Source of the DNA: Cardiocondyla obscurior
Lineage: Eukaryota > Arthropoda > Insecta > Hymenoptera > Formicidae
Reading direction: 5' to 3'
Assembly (NCBI RefSeq): GCF_019399895.1
Contig: NC_091870.1
Coordinates: 5,439,001 to 5,503,000 of the forward strand
Length of the DNA: 64,000 bases
Part shown: one piece after another, positions 29,600 to 40,906 of the stretch
Layout: every line of letters begins with the position of its first letter
How positions within the stretch are numbered: the first letter of the stretch is position 1
The notes under the pieces: generated by a model
Told to the model about the DNA's origin: nothing
What the model saw: only the letters and a program-made list of their open reading frames with translations
Database searches by the model: none
Position numbers and translations under genes: made by a program

Positions 29600-32548
29600 C
29601 CTTCCGCGGCCGCACGTACAAGTGACCATAGGTAACCAAGAGATAGAGGCTTTATTGGACTCCGGATCCAAAGTCTCATGCATCAATACAGACACACTAG
29701 AAATGGCAAAGTCATTTCACTTCGCACCAGACGAAACCGCAACGAGCGTCAGAATGGCGGATGGCGGCACTAGCAATATGAAGAGCAGCATCACACTATC
29801 CGTCCAAGTACAAGGGCGAGTATATTGGCACAAGTTTCTGGTTATGCCGGAGTCCAGAAGCTCTATGCTAATCGGGGTAGACCTGTGAACGAAACTAAAC
29901 CTAACACTGTGGCCGCCACCACAAGGAATAAACAAACCGGAACACAGCTGCATGACGGCCGAATTGGTGACTCAATCAATGGAAAAAAAGCAAAGACTGC
30001 AAGAATTTTTACGAAAGAAACTGCAAAAATTCGAGGGAGTGACGGGCCCTACCGAAATGACGACATACTACTTGCGGGTGAAAAAAGGCCAAGCGCCGAT
30101 TAAACAGCGATACCGTCCACGCAACCCTGCTATGCAGAAAGTAATTAACAGAGAAGTACAACGGATGGAACAGGAAGGGATCATTGAGCCATCACAGGGA
30201 GCATGGAGCTCCCCGATCGTGCTGGTAAAGAAAAAAGACGGAAAATACCGGTTCTGCGTAGACTTTAGGAAGGTAAACACGGTCACAGAAAGAGACGCGT
30301 ACCCGCTACCACAAGTGAACGCCACGCTGGACAAACTGCGAGGAGCCCGGTATCTCACAACATTAGACTTAAAGGAGGGATATTGGCAGATACCCCTAGC
30401 AGTAGAGAGCCGACCAATCACAGCCTTTACGGACCCGGGGAAAGGCCTCTTCCAATTCCGAGTGATGCCATTCGGGCTGCATTCGGCACCAGCAACGTTC
30501 CAGAGGTTGCTGGACAGGGTATTAGGACCGGAATTGGAACCCCACGTGTTTGTCTATTTCGATGACATCATTATAGCTAGCGAAACGTTCCATGACCATT
30601 GTAAACACTTCCAGGACGTCTTCGGCCGGCTCAGGGAGGCCAAACTTCACCTCAATCCTGATAAATGCCAGTTCTGCCGGCCGCAGCTAAAGTATCTCGG
30701 CCACATTATCGACAAAAACGGCATCCGAACAGACCCGGGGAAAACGGCGGCAATAGCAGAATGGCCGACACCGACCACGGTCCGGAAAGTAAGGCAGTTT
30801 ATGGGCCTGGCGTCGTGGTACTGCAAGTTCATTGAGAACTTCTCCAGGAGGGCGGCGCCACTGACACACCTGACGCGAAAAGGAGTGAAATGGAACTGGG
30901 GTAAAACGGAGGAAGCGGCATTCCAAGAGCTAAGAGAAGCATTAACATCCACGCCGGTACTGGCCTACCCGGATTTTACGAAACAGTTTGTACTACAAAC
31001 TGACGCCAGCACTCTAGAACTCGGCGCGGTCCTAACACAACTACAAGAAAGAGGCGAGCGAGTAATCGCGTACGCAAGCAGGACACTTAACACCGCAGAA
31101 AGAAACTATAGCGCAACCGAGCTGGAGTGCCTAGCAGTGGTATGGGGCATCCGTAAAATGCGAGGGTACCTTGAAAGGTACAAGTTTAAAGTGATAACAG
31201 ACCACCAATCCCTCAAGTGGCTGCAAACCTTGGAGGAGCCAACAGGAAGGCTGGGACGCTGGCTATTCGAGCTCCAGCAATTCGAGTTCGACATTAAGTA
31301 CAGGAAAAGTAGTGCGAACCAAGTAGCAGATGCACTGTCAAGACAACCGGTCATAGATAGTACAGAAAATACGACAATGTGCAAATGGTACTCCCGCATG
31401 ACAGAGGAAGTCCGGAGCAAACCAGAAGACCACCCGGATTTCAAAGAGGAAAACGGACGGCTCTACCGACACATCTTGCACGATGTAAACTTTCGAGAAG
31501 TCGACCCAGCATACCAGTGGAAGCAGTGCGTATCTCGGCCAGACAAAACTGCACTGCTAGCACGCCATCACGCGGAACCGATAGCCGGGCATTTTGGAGT
31601 CACGAAAACCATTGCCCGTATGGCCAGATTGTACTACTGGCCGGGAATGTTCCGGGACATCACGAACTACGTCCGAAAGTGCCCAACGTGCTTGGCACAT
31701 AAGGCGGCCTCGGTCAAACCAGCGGGAAAACTGCACACAACACCGGTATATAGCCCATAACAACAAGTCACCATAGACTTAATAGGACCGCTGCCACGGT
31801 CAACAAATGGTCACATATGGCTACTGGTAATGCAGGATCGATTCTCGAAGTGGGTGGAACTACAGCCGCTGCGACAAGCCACCGCCCCGGCCATAACGAA
31901 AGCGGTCACCGAGAGAATTCTTTTCCGACATGGATGCCTCGACACAATTATATCGGACAACGGGACACAACTGAAATCAAAACAGTTGAAAGAATTACTT
32001 CAGTCCTGGAAGATCGAACACCGCACAACTCCAGTATACATGCCGCAATGCAACCCGGTGGAAAGAACAAACCGCACAATTAAGACGATGATTGCGCAGT
32101 TCACGCATCGCAATCACCGACGATGGGATGAACACCTAAGTCCCCTCCAATTTGCGTACAACACAGCGCGACACGAGGCGACCGGATATACCCCGGCGTA
32201 CTTAAACCACGGCCGGGAACTAGCGCTACCGCATCCAGAAGACAGACGGCATGCAACACCGACAAGTCCGCATCAGACCCAACGATGGTTGGAAGACGCG
32301 CACAAAGTAGTGCGAATAAACATGGCACGAGCCTTTCAACACCAGGAGGTGCACTACAACCTCAGACGGCGGGAATGGCGTCCAAAAGTGGGGGACATAG
32401 TGTGGAAACGTGAACACACTTTATAAAAAAAAGCGCGGGAATCAACGTCAAACTATCCGCCAAATACGCCGGGCCAATGACAATCAAGAAAATCCACTCA
32501 CCGGTAATCGTGGATTTACGGGACACACGGGGAAAGGTCCATAAGCAC
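29600..32548 (+). pseudogene. pol: Pol of the old Ty3/gypsy element, broken
   Basis: In one frame: protease (LLDSGSKVSC near 29655), reverse transcriptase (29,950-30,700; YFDDIIIAS near 30558), RNase H (30,990-31,330; TDASTLELGAVL), integrase zinc domain (31,560-31,700; HH...CPTC) and DDE core (DLIGPLP near 31780; SDNGTQL near 31955; E in NPVERTNRT near 32060). Lesions: TGA at 29886 (Trp position), TAA at 31758 (Gln position), and a frameshift near 32424. A nested LTR interrupts the last codons at 32548; the frame resumes at 39935. Confidence 0.92.
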
Positions 32549-34231
32549 TGTGACGTGGCGGCTTCGCTGCCTTGCCGCAGCTCCCCGCGGTTGTCACGGG
32601 TCAATGCAAGGCTCGATAGCATAGTCCGAATAAAAAGATAAAAAGGGAGGGGTAAAGGGAGAAACAGCGACACCTCCGAAGGCCCATACACCGTGTGCGA
32701 GCGCGCAATCATCCGCGAATATTTTTGTTTAATTAAACGGCGCTGAATCGGGCGGAGAGCGACCGGTGGACCGCGAGAGACGGAGGACGGAGCGCGGGAA
32801 CACAACAGCGAGAGGGTACGAGCTGGCAAGACAACACCGGGGGACGGAGGAGCGTCAGAGAGATCCTGGAATACCTCCAGACCCACAGAAGTGCCCGGGA
32901 AGGGAGGCCACCCGACCCGAGAGCACTGGACATAATTCGCGGCCGAAATCATGCTGCGCAGATACGCCGTACTACGAGGATCCGACGCCGAGGGAGACGT
33001 CGCGGAAGCCGAGTCACGTACCCCATCCGAAACGCGCGCCGATAAACTAGTTAGTGATAGGGCCCCGCGAGGGCAGCTGTGCCCGCGAAAAACTAGCGGC
33101 GACATCGCGCGCGAAAAAGCGGCGGGACCCAGGAGAGGGGGGACGAGTCAGCTCGCCTGCCGAAGTTCGGCGCGGTCCTCGCTCTCTCCTGCGATAGCGT
33201 GCGACGAAAACGGGTGGCGAGCGATCCCGAAAAAGCGGCGTAGGATAAGCGAGCGAGTCCGTGGAAGGTAGCGTGCCAGGACCAGCGGTATTTTTGCGAG
33301 GATGCGTCGTGATGAAGGTGAGGTTGTCCACCCGGTCCACTGCGGTAACATTCTTTTTGTGAAGCCTTTCGCTTCTCGGGGCAATACCCGCGTGTTCGGA
33401 CGATCCCCGGCCACGTGTTGCGAGTACCCGGGCTCGGAAAAAAAGGCTTGGCGGAACCTTGTTACAGTGTCTGACCATTGTGTTTGTGAGTAGCTACCGA
33501 CGGGCGTCCGGAGGCGGTCGGCGGGACCCCGCGAGAGATTTTGGCTTCGGACCGCTACTCTAATGTAATTACAACGCTACCGAACGTCTTAGTGCTCGCG
33601 TCCGCACGGAGAGCTCTCGGCAGCGACCGAGGTCGGAAACCGAAATCCCGCGATCTCGTTCACGACGGACGATCTTACACGTAAATTCTTGTGTGTCGTT
33701 GCGTCTCGCGAAAACACGTCGCGGGTACAGGAGGTGCGTGGCCGACAACCAAAATAGTCAGGGCCGACGCGAGAGCTACGAGAGAACGAGATCCAAGGGA
33801 GATACTCGTGGCGATCTAATAGCGGTTCAAACCAGTGATGGGAATTTTAGCTCCGAGCAACATCGATGTTGCTGGAGTGGGGAACCACGCACACACGCCA
33901 GCGTCCTGTCGGTGAGCGCGCTTCGTTCGGCCTCGCTCGGCTTCGCTCGGCTTTCAGAAGAGGACAGATATATATATGTTCCGTCTTCGTCGCACCGAGG
34001 CAGCTACGATTCGTAGGCGACGAGTCGTAGCCTTCGAGTTACGGTGACTAAGACGAGTGCTCGCATCGTGCGAGCCGCGTGAATCGCGGGCACCAAGATG
34101 CATATTTTTTTACAGGCTGTATGTTAGAATATGATGTGGTCTTCCGCACTACCCAGGAGGTGCCACTTACAGTGCGTTAGGTTTTTTAATGTGGACCTTC
34201 GCCAGTAGCCATATCATACCACATTTCTGAA

Positions 34232-34309
34232 TTGTCTAACACGCAAAGTGTCCGACAAACTTAATATTAAATTATTAATAAACTGTCTAACACGCAAAGT
34301 GTCCGACAG
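34232..34309 (-). repeat. subterminal repeats of hAT, left
   Basis: Two copies of CTAACACGCAAAGTGTCCGAC. Inverse copies stand on the right side near 37668, 38904, 38959 and 39014. Probable transposase-binding sites (inference from hAT biology). Confidence 0.75.
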
Positions 34310-34431
34310 AATGCGTATACTATATGTAGGAAGGATAATTTTTTACGGGAGTAAATGAAAAAGAAGAGCAACAATATTATTTAAATTTTTATTTTATTAG
34401 TTAAAAAAAAATTGGTAAATTTTTTGCCCGC

Positions 34432-34550
34432 CCCGGCCTTGCATGCCGCCCCGGCCTCGCATGCCGCCCCGGCTTCGCATGCCGCCCCGGCCTCGCATGC
34501 CGCCTCGGTCTCGCATGCCGCCCCGGCCTCGCATACCGCCCCGGCCTCTC
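34432..34550 (+). repeat. 18-bp minisatellite
   Basis: About seven copies of GCCGCCCCGGCCTCGCAT within the hAT element. Confidence 0.85.
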
Positions 34551-34656
34551 CAAAAACTTCTTCTCGAACGTCCGGCCGCGTAACCTCTTTTTCGTTTTTC
34601 TAAAATGTATAAATAAAAAAATAAGTATATACTAAATATAAATAATAAATATGAAT

Positions 34657-35009
34657 TTAAATATTGTTATTACTTTGCTGCTTCTGCTGCGGCTGCGGCT
34701 GCGGCTGCGGCTGCTGCTCCTGCTGCTGCTCCTGCTGCTGCGGCTGCGGCTGCGGCTGCGGCTGCTGCTCCTGCTGCTGCGGCTGCGGCTGCGGATGCGG
34801 CTGCGGCTGCGGCTGCGGCTGCGGCTGTTGTTGCAGTTGTTCCTGCAACTGCTTATGTTTCTGTAATAGAGCGGTAATTTGATGCTCTACCTCTACGAGC
34901 CGCTCTAATGCACTATTTTCTAAAAAATGAAAAAAGTATTAATTTTACAATATATGAATTACAAAAAAAATAACAATTATGTATATTACTTACGAGGATT
35001 TTCGCTCAT
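34657..35009 (-). CDS. small spliced hAT gene: coiled-coil, Gln/Pro-rich protein
   Basis: Minus strand, divergent from the transposase. Exon 1: ATG at 35009 to 34994 (16 nt), then donor GTAAGT (34993-34988). A 74-nt A/T-rich intron ends in T-rich TTTTTTAG (AG at 34921-34920). Exon 2: 34919 to a TAA at 34657-34659. Together 279 nt, 92 residues, phase 1 join. The first 40 residues look like an amphipathic coiled coil (Leu/Val heptads: LERLVEVEHQITALLQKH). The rest is Gln-Pro repeats from a CTG/CGG-type microsatellite. Unknown family; it might be an accessory or regulatory hAT protein. Expression is not shown. Confidence 0.55.
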
Positions 35010-35320
35010 CTTTAGACGATTTCGCTCGCTTTTAGACGTCTACTGCTCGTTTATAACTTTGTAAGCGATTATATACAATGCATTTGTTTTGCCCTAAGCT
35101 ACGAGCGCTTCGTGACCGCGAGCAGAAACGATAAATAAAAAATTATTATATATACTGAAAGTACTTCTACAGTTAAATTAGTATATATTGACAGTTTATT
35201 TGCTCAATTGTAATAGTTTTTGTGAGAAATAATTATTACAGAAAGCTGCAACAGATTGTAAGTCTTTTCAATTTATTTTTATTTTTCGTATCTAATATTT
35301 ATAATATATAAAACATTAAA

Positions 35321-37613
35321 ATGTGCGATTTATTGAAAAAGAAAGCTAAGCGAAGCTTTGTTGAAGCTTGGCTTTCTGATGATCGCTATAAATCTTGGAT
35401 ACGAAAAGTTCCCTCAGATGATAGTTTATATCATTGTATTATTTGTAAAAAAGATTTTTCGTGCAATACATGTGTATCACGACATGCGGATTCTGCGTGT
35501 CATAATGAGAAAATTAATGAAACCGATTTTGAAACAAATAATGACGCAAACGAGAAAAATATTAGTTACGGGGCACGGCAAACATTCCGACAACAATGGT
35601 TAGATATTGAAATATTTAAACCATGGTTGCGCGAAGTATCACATAATAAAAAATTATGTTTTTGTACATTTTGTGAAATATATATGGTGGCTAAATTATC
35701 GAATATTTATCGTCATGCAGAATCCGAAGTACATATTATTAACAATGAAAATAGAAAAAAAAAGATATAAATGATATGTGTGACAAAAATATGAACGTGG
35801 AATCACTTGTGCCGATTGATGATGAAAAGAAGGCAGCAGAAATTCGATATGCTGCATTTATTGCTGAAAAAAATATTTCATTCGAAACGGCACAAGATAT
35901 TCTAACATTGTTTAAAGAAATAGGAAAGGATTCTAAAATAATAAAAGGCATGACAATGAATCGAAAAAAATGTTAAGGAATTATTTCCAACGTTTTATGT
36001 CCGATAGAAACAAATCGTGTAGTTGACATATTACAAAATAATAAATTTTCAATTTTTGTAGATGAAACATCAGACATTTCGAATCAGAAATGGATGACGT
36101 TTCTTGTGCGGTATGTTGATCCTGAAACGTTAGATAGTCGTTCACAATTAGTAAAATTAATAAATATTGACGCAAAAATAGCAGCGCGGAAAAATTATTT
36201 GATACATTTTTAAATGAAATGTGAAAATTGCAAATTCCATTTCAAAATATAATTGCTATGTCATGCGACAATGCACATGTTATGGTGGGCAAATATTCAT
36301 CTTTTAAAACAAAACTTCAAAAGTTTTGTCATAAATTATTAACATTTTCATGCCCGTGCCATTCCGCAGCTTTAATTGCACATAATGCATGTAGTAAAAT
36401 TCTAGAACATTGCGAAGAATTTGTTAAAAAAGTAGCAACTTTTATCAACAGTAGTCCGAAACGTTCGGCTATTTTTGAAGAATTTGCTATAAGTTTTCAG
36501 GAAACAAACCGCAAAATTTTAAAGTTGTCAGATACACGATGGCTTTCTCGGTATTCAAGTATTGAACGACTTCTTGAGTACTGGAATACTCTATTTCTGT
36601 TTTTAACTGAAATAGTAGTAAATGAAAAAACAAAATCTGGAGAATATATACTTTCTATAATGCAAAAACCTGATACAAAAGCTTACCTATTATTTTTAAA
36701 ACATATTTTATATCATTTTAATTCTTTCAATCTCTTTTTCCAAAGCCTAGAAACAAGAATCCAAGTATTAAACAGAAAATCTTTAGAATTTTTATGTGGC
36801 ATTTGTAGAAATTTCTTAAAACCTGAGCTATTAAGCAGTTTAAAAGAAATTGATATGCCAGAGTTTGATAAAACAGAAAATCAAATTTCAATAAATGAAA
36901 TATATTTAGGAGAAGAATGTCAAATATATCTAAAAAATTTAATTACGGAAGGACATACAGACGTTGTTGCAAACATTCGACGAGATTGTTTGCAATTTTA
37001 CGTAACAGCTGCACAAGACATTTGCAAAAGGCTACCAATACGTGATGCCTTTTTATCAAAATTAAAAGTTTTTGAATTTAATACGGCTTTACGCGATAGT
37101 AATAGAGAAAGTTCATTTCGTGATGTCTCTTATATCGTGAGCACCTTTGGAGGCTTTGATGAAAAAGATTTGAAGAAAGAGTGGTTTGCATTATACAAAG
37201 ATTTTTCAGAATCAGATAAAGATTTGTTAGCAATATTAGAGTTTGATGAATTGTGGAAAAAAATTTTAAAAAGTCATCGATATCCTAATTTAAAGTCTGT
37301 CTTGAATGCTGTTAGATCATTGCCAAATTCAAATGCCGATTCCGAAAAAATCTTTTCCTTTTTACCAGATATAAAAACTAAAAAACGAAACAAACTTGCA
37401 CCTGCAAACGTAAATGCTTTATGCGTGTTTAAGTCAGCATTAAAAGCGAGAAAGAAAACCGCTCTAAATATTAACATCAATGAAGAGCATTTATCTTTAA
37501 TGTCAACAGACAAATTATATTCTACATGTCATAAAAAACAAGAAAGTCATCTAACATTATATACTGCAGATGATTGTGACATGGCTGGTCCTTCCTCGTC
37601 TACAATGCTATAA
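35321..37613 (+). pseudogene. hAT transposase, broken
   Basis: The first frame (35321-35770) holds two BED-like zinc fingers (YHCIICKKDFS...H; LCFCTFCEIYM...H). Homology continues in a second frame from 35776 (VDETSDIS near 36060, containing the first catalytic Asp) and a third from 36228 to 37613 (SCDNAHVMVGK, second Asp; DTRWLSRYSSIERLLEYW; C-terminal hAT dimerisation region NSNADSEKIFSFLPDIKTKKRN, split here across residues 365-386). Breaks: frameshift in an A-run near 35768, TAA at 35974, frameshift near 36210. Otherwise full length, so decay is modest. Confidence 0.9.
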
Positions 37614-37702
37614 ATAATTTATTTATGAAAAAAAGAAGTTTAATAATTATCAATTCAATATTAAGTTTGTCGGACACTTTGCGTGTTGGACAGTTTATTT
37701 AT

Positions 37703-38876
37703 TGTGGCGGCCGAGATGACAATTCGGTAAATTGGCACTCGGCGCACCACGACATAGGCAGCCCGGCATGCAGGAACGTATGCCGGAAGGCCCGGAAGCT
37801 TGGTGGGAGAAAAAGCTCCGGGCCCGGCTGATAACAGCCGCGGCCGCCAGGCGTCGCGAAAGATAAGAGTTTTCGCGATAGTCAGATGCGATAAGGACCG
37901 CTATATAAGCGGCACCGATGGAGCTTGCGATATCGCCTTATCCGATAAGGAGATCGCTTTTTGAATACGATCGATAGTGCTCGTATAGACGCACACTTCA
38001 CAGTACGAGAAGTAGTGCTCTGCCGACGCACATCGAACGAAGACGAGGCAGTAGTCGTTGCCACGAAGCAGAGCATAGCCGTATGCCTTTACCACCGTTA
38101 ACGAAGAGCCAGAGTCCGGAGACGGGGACTCCACAGAAGCGGACTAGAAGAAGCCGACGAAAGAAGCGGGCCACGCTGACGCCGGAGATAGTGCCGGATA
38201 GTCCTCCGTCGCCACCAGTCGAAGAGGCCAGAACACCGAAAATCGTATCTATCGAAGTCTTTCCGCCGCAGCAGCCGCTGGCGGGAATCCTGAGGCCTCC
38301 AGGACTTAAGAAGCCTCCACGTCATACTAACTTCCAATTATTGGAGTGGAAGCCACAGCTCGCCAACTTTACGCCTCCACGACTAACGAGGCCTCCGCGA
38401 ATTTACCTGGCACCGGGCGACATACGTGTCTGGAGATACACTAGTCCCCGGTGGAATCAAGTCGAGCCATTACTCTCGCCTATCCCACCAACACCACCGG
38501 TGCGGATAGAGCGAGGAGTTCAGTGTGGACCCAGCACCACAGAGCGGGCCATACAACACGCTCCTGTGGTCACGGATAGTGGAGTCCAGTGTGATCCCTG
38601 GGCTACCACTTCATCCTCGGAAGCGGAACCGCCAATTCTACCTGGCGATGAAAAGTGGGGCCCGATAAAGGTGACGCTCACCGCCCCACACATCTCGTAC
38701 CGCGAAAGGCGGTTATAAACGTTCTAAAGCGTTATTTTGTAAAAGCACCAGTGGGTGCGATTTAAACGAACTCAAACAGAATGTATATAATCTTGTAAAT
38801 ATATTTGTACATAACTAAAAAGAAAGGGTTTATCTCTAACCAGTGTTCTATCCTATCAGCGAACTAAAATACCTAA
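37703..38876 (+). mobile_element. 1.17-kb insert with TATA box and one ORF, class unknown
   Basis: It interrupts one copy of the hAT subterminal repeat, so the empty site is known. Flanking ATTTAT at 37697-37702 and 38877-38882 is the TSD (4-6 bp depending on ambiguity). Starts TGTGGCGGCC, ends ...TACCTAA. It has a TATA box (CTATATAAGC, 37901) 180 bp before an ORF. No inverted termini and no poly-A tail. Confidence 0.7.
38083..38718 (+). CDS. unknown proline-rich basic protein
   Basis: ATG-initiated 211-residue frame, uninterrupted. The N-terminus is rich in Arg/Lys (RTRRSRRKKRA, nuclear-signal-like). The middle is Pro-rich, and two imperfect GVQCxP repeats lie near residues 147-170. No catalytic motif. 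It lies downstream of a TATA box within the small insert above, so it may be expressed from it. It is not clearly related to the third ORFs of the Ty3 elements. Confidence 0.5.
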   Translation: MPLPPLTKSQSPETGTPQKRTRRSRRKKRATLTPEIVPDSPPSPPVEEARTPKIVSIEVFPPQQPLAGILRPPGLKKPPRHTNFQLLEWKPQLANFTPPRLTRPPRIYLAPGDIRVWRYTSPRWNQVEPLLSPIPPTPPVRIERGVQCGPSTTERAIQHAPVVTDSGVQCDPWATTSSSEAEPPILPGDEKWGPIKVTLTAPHISYRERRL

Positions 38877-40069
38877 ATTTATTATTAATTCAATATTAAG
38901 TTTGTCGGACACTTTGCGTGTTGGACAGTTTATTTATTATTAATTTAAAATTAAATTTGTCGGACACTTTGCGTGTTGGACAGTTTATTTATTAACAATT
39001 TAATATTAAGTTTGTCGGACACTTTGCGTGTTGGACAATTCAGAAATGTGGTATGATATGGCTACTGGCGAAGGTCCACGTTAAAAAACCTAACGCACCT
39101 GTAAGTGGCACCTCCTGGGTAGTGCGGAAGATCACATCATATTCTAACATACAGCCTGTAAAAAAACATGCATCTTGGTGCCCGCGATTCACGCGGCTCG
39201 CACGAGCCGAGCACTCGTCTTAGTCACCGTAACTCAAAGGCTACGATTCGTAGGCTACGAATCGTAGCTGCCTCGGTGCGACGAAGACGGAACATATATA
39301 TATCTGTCCTTTTCTGAAAGCCGAGCAAAGCGCGCTCACCGACAGGACGCCGGCGTGTGTGCGTGATCCCCCACTCCAGCAACATCGATGTTGCTCGGAG
39401 CTAAAATTCCCATCACTGGTTCAAACCAAAGCCACGATCTAGGTGATCGCGCGAAAATCGAGCCCGCTCATGATTACGATAATTTTGTTATTTTTCTTGT
39501 TACTCGTCATAATTGTCTCGTTCCGTTGAGTATTAATAAACGGACTGAAAATTGTATTCGCCCTGTTCGCGTACTTATCATTTTGTGCTGTCGTTTCCGT
39601 CGGTCCGAGAAATTCCGTCTGTGATACCCCGCCACTCTCCGTTCGGATGAGCTAGTCCCCGCGCGTGACGGCCGTTGGAGTTTATCGAAAATTATTAAGA
39701 GGAAATAGCCCTTGTGAATTGAATCGGCACGACTGGGCCCGTGCCTGGCGCACAAAACTAGTTCGGCATCGGATTGCGCCGTCCCGCGCCGGAAAACGGG
39801 CGAGGAACCGCGACCCCTCCTCTCTCCCTATCCCTCGTGACACGACGGCGCACGAATTTTCCGTCCGTGCACGGCCGTCTATTTTTGCTCGCGACTCTCT
39901 TCCTTGAGGAGGAGAGAAAATAACGTGACAGCACATTCATGTGCACGACCTTAAGGCCGGACCCCCACCAGACGAACAACCACGTGACCAGGTACCATGT
40001 GACACCGAGACAGGATATATAAGTCAGGCAGCCGGAACCAGTGCTTCAATAGTCCAGCTTCAGCCGAGC

Positions 40070-40888
40070 ATGGTGGATCAGGACATCCTCGAGATCTTTG
40101 GCGACAGCCTGAGCGACCTTAGCGACGAAGAGCCGAGAGAGCCGACGAAGCCACCCGAACCACCGGACCAGAGAAAGGACATCCCACGAGTGGGATCGTC
40201 CCTACAAAGAGGCGACAGGGCACAGGAACGCCATACGCAGTGGTTGGCAGAACCACCACCCAGCACCAGGCCGAAGAGACGACTTGTGGTAGAGCCAGTT
40301 GTAAGACGGCGAACACACACCGCGATGACAACGGCCGTAGCAACATGGGTCGCCCGCGCTACGAGCACGCCACCACGATGCGGACAGCCAGCACGGTCAA
40401 GACCGGATGCGCCGCAACCTGGGCCATCACAATGTGGGCCACCACCGCCTTTTCCCCGGCCAGCCGTGGGCCCGAGGAGGCCACCACCTCAGTTCCGGCC
40501 ACCGGAACCGCAACCATGGCCCCGGCCACCGGGACCACCGCCTCAGCTCCGGCCGGCAGGACCACGACCACAGTTCCGGACACCGGAATCACCGCCACAG
40601 CTTTGGCCACGAGGACCACCGCCACAGATCCGTCCAGCGCGACCACCGCCAATGCAGCAGCCAAGCCCCGTCAGGAAGGAATGCGCGGGTCTCGTAATGG
40701 TCGACCCACCCGGATTAGACAACCCGTACACCAGGGTCAAGCTGCCGACCGGGGAAGTCATCACCGTCCCGATTTCGGCAGTCTGGAAGAACCGAAAATT
40801 CCGGGCGCGAACAAGCAGCGGCAAGTGGCTGCTAAGGTTCGACGGGGACGGCACATTACGAACGTGCCGACGGATAGACGACCCTTAA
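40070..40888 (+). CDS. third ORF of the old Ty3/gypsy element
   Basis: 272 residues from the ATG matching the start of its homologue at 58269. The frame is open further upstream, in phase with the Pol C-terminus. It lies where env would be, ending 18 bp before the 3' LTR. N-terminus MVDQDILEIFGD, then RVGSSLQRGD...WLAEPPP, a long Pro/Gln/Arg low-complexity middle, and a C-terminus WLLRFDGDGTLRTC. The sister ORF has RVGTIIQRSD...WLLTPPP and WHLRFDAAGRLRSC. No signal peptide or membrane span, so not Env. Function unknown. It stayed open while gag and pol decayed. Confidence 0.7.
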   Translation: MVDQDILEIFGDSLSDLSDEEPREPTKPPEPPDQRKDIPRVGSSLQRGDRAQERHTQWLAEPPPSTRPKRRLVVEPVVRRRTHTAMTTAVATWVARATSTPPRCGQPARSRPDAPQPGPSQCGPPPPFPRPAVGPRRPPPQFRPPEPQPWPRPPGPPPQLRPAGPRPQFRTPESPPQLWPRGPPPQIRPARPPPMQQPSPVRKECAGLVMVDPPGLDNPYTRVKLPTGEVITVPISAVWKNRKFRARTSSGKWLLRFDGDGTLRTCRRIDDP

Positions 40889-40906
40889 AGAGGGGGGAGG
40901 GGGTGA
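40884..40906 (+). other. polypurine tract
   Basis: AAAGAGGGGGGAGGGGGTGA directly before the 3' LTR. The young element has the similar GAGGGGGGGTGA. Confidence 0.85.

Larger units (their letters stand above)
33833..39418 (+). mobile_element. hAT transposon, 5.6 kb
   Basis: Termini CAGTGATGGGAATTTTAG and its inverse, and the 8-bp TSD GTTCAAAC at 33825-33832 and 39419-39426, diagnostic of hAT. Inverted termini extend about 400 bp each side. Carries a broken transposase, a divergent small spliced gene and, inserted later, the 37703-38876 unit. Confidence 0.95.
33053..39754. mobile_element. insertion flanked by 9-bp repeat AAACTAGTT, type uncertain
   Basis: The direct repeat AAACTAGTT stands at 33044-33052 and 39755-39763. 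The inserted sequence starts AGTGATAGGG and, without the nested hAT, is about 1.1 kb with an AATAAA-like ATTAATAAAC near 39530. It may be a solo LTR of the type beginning AGTGA (as in 17.6/297-like elements), with part of the 9 bp being terminal. There is no long gene. Confidence 0.5.
32549..39930 (+). mobile_element. solo LTR inserted in pol, itself holding nested elements
   Basis: TGTGACGTGG at 32549 and AACGTGACA at 39930, TSD GCAC at 32545-32548 and 39931-39934. Removing it rejoins the Pol C-terminal reading frame. Without its own insertion it is about 0.67 kb. Short frames within 32,600-33,050 have no recognisable domain. Confidence 0.85.

Noticed and set aside
34676..34840. Plus-strand Leu/Arg and Cys/Gly repeat frames
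   Set aside because: Microsatellite frames; only the minus-strand Gln/Pro frame joins to a spliced exon with an ATG.
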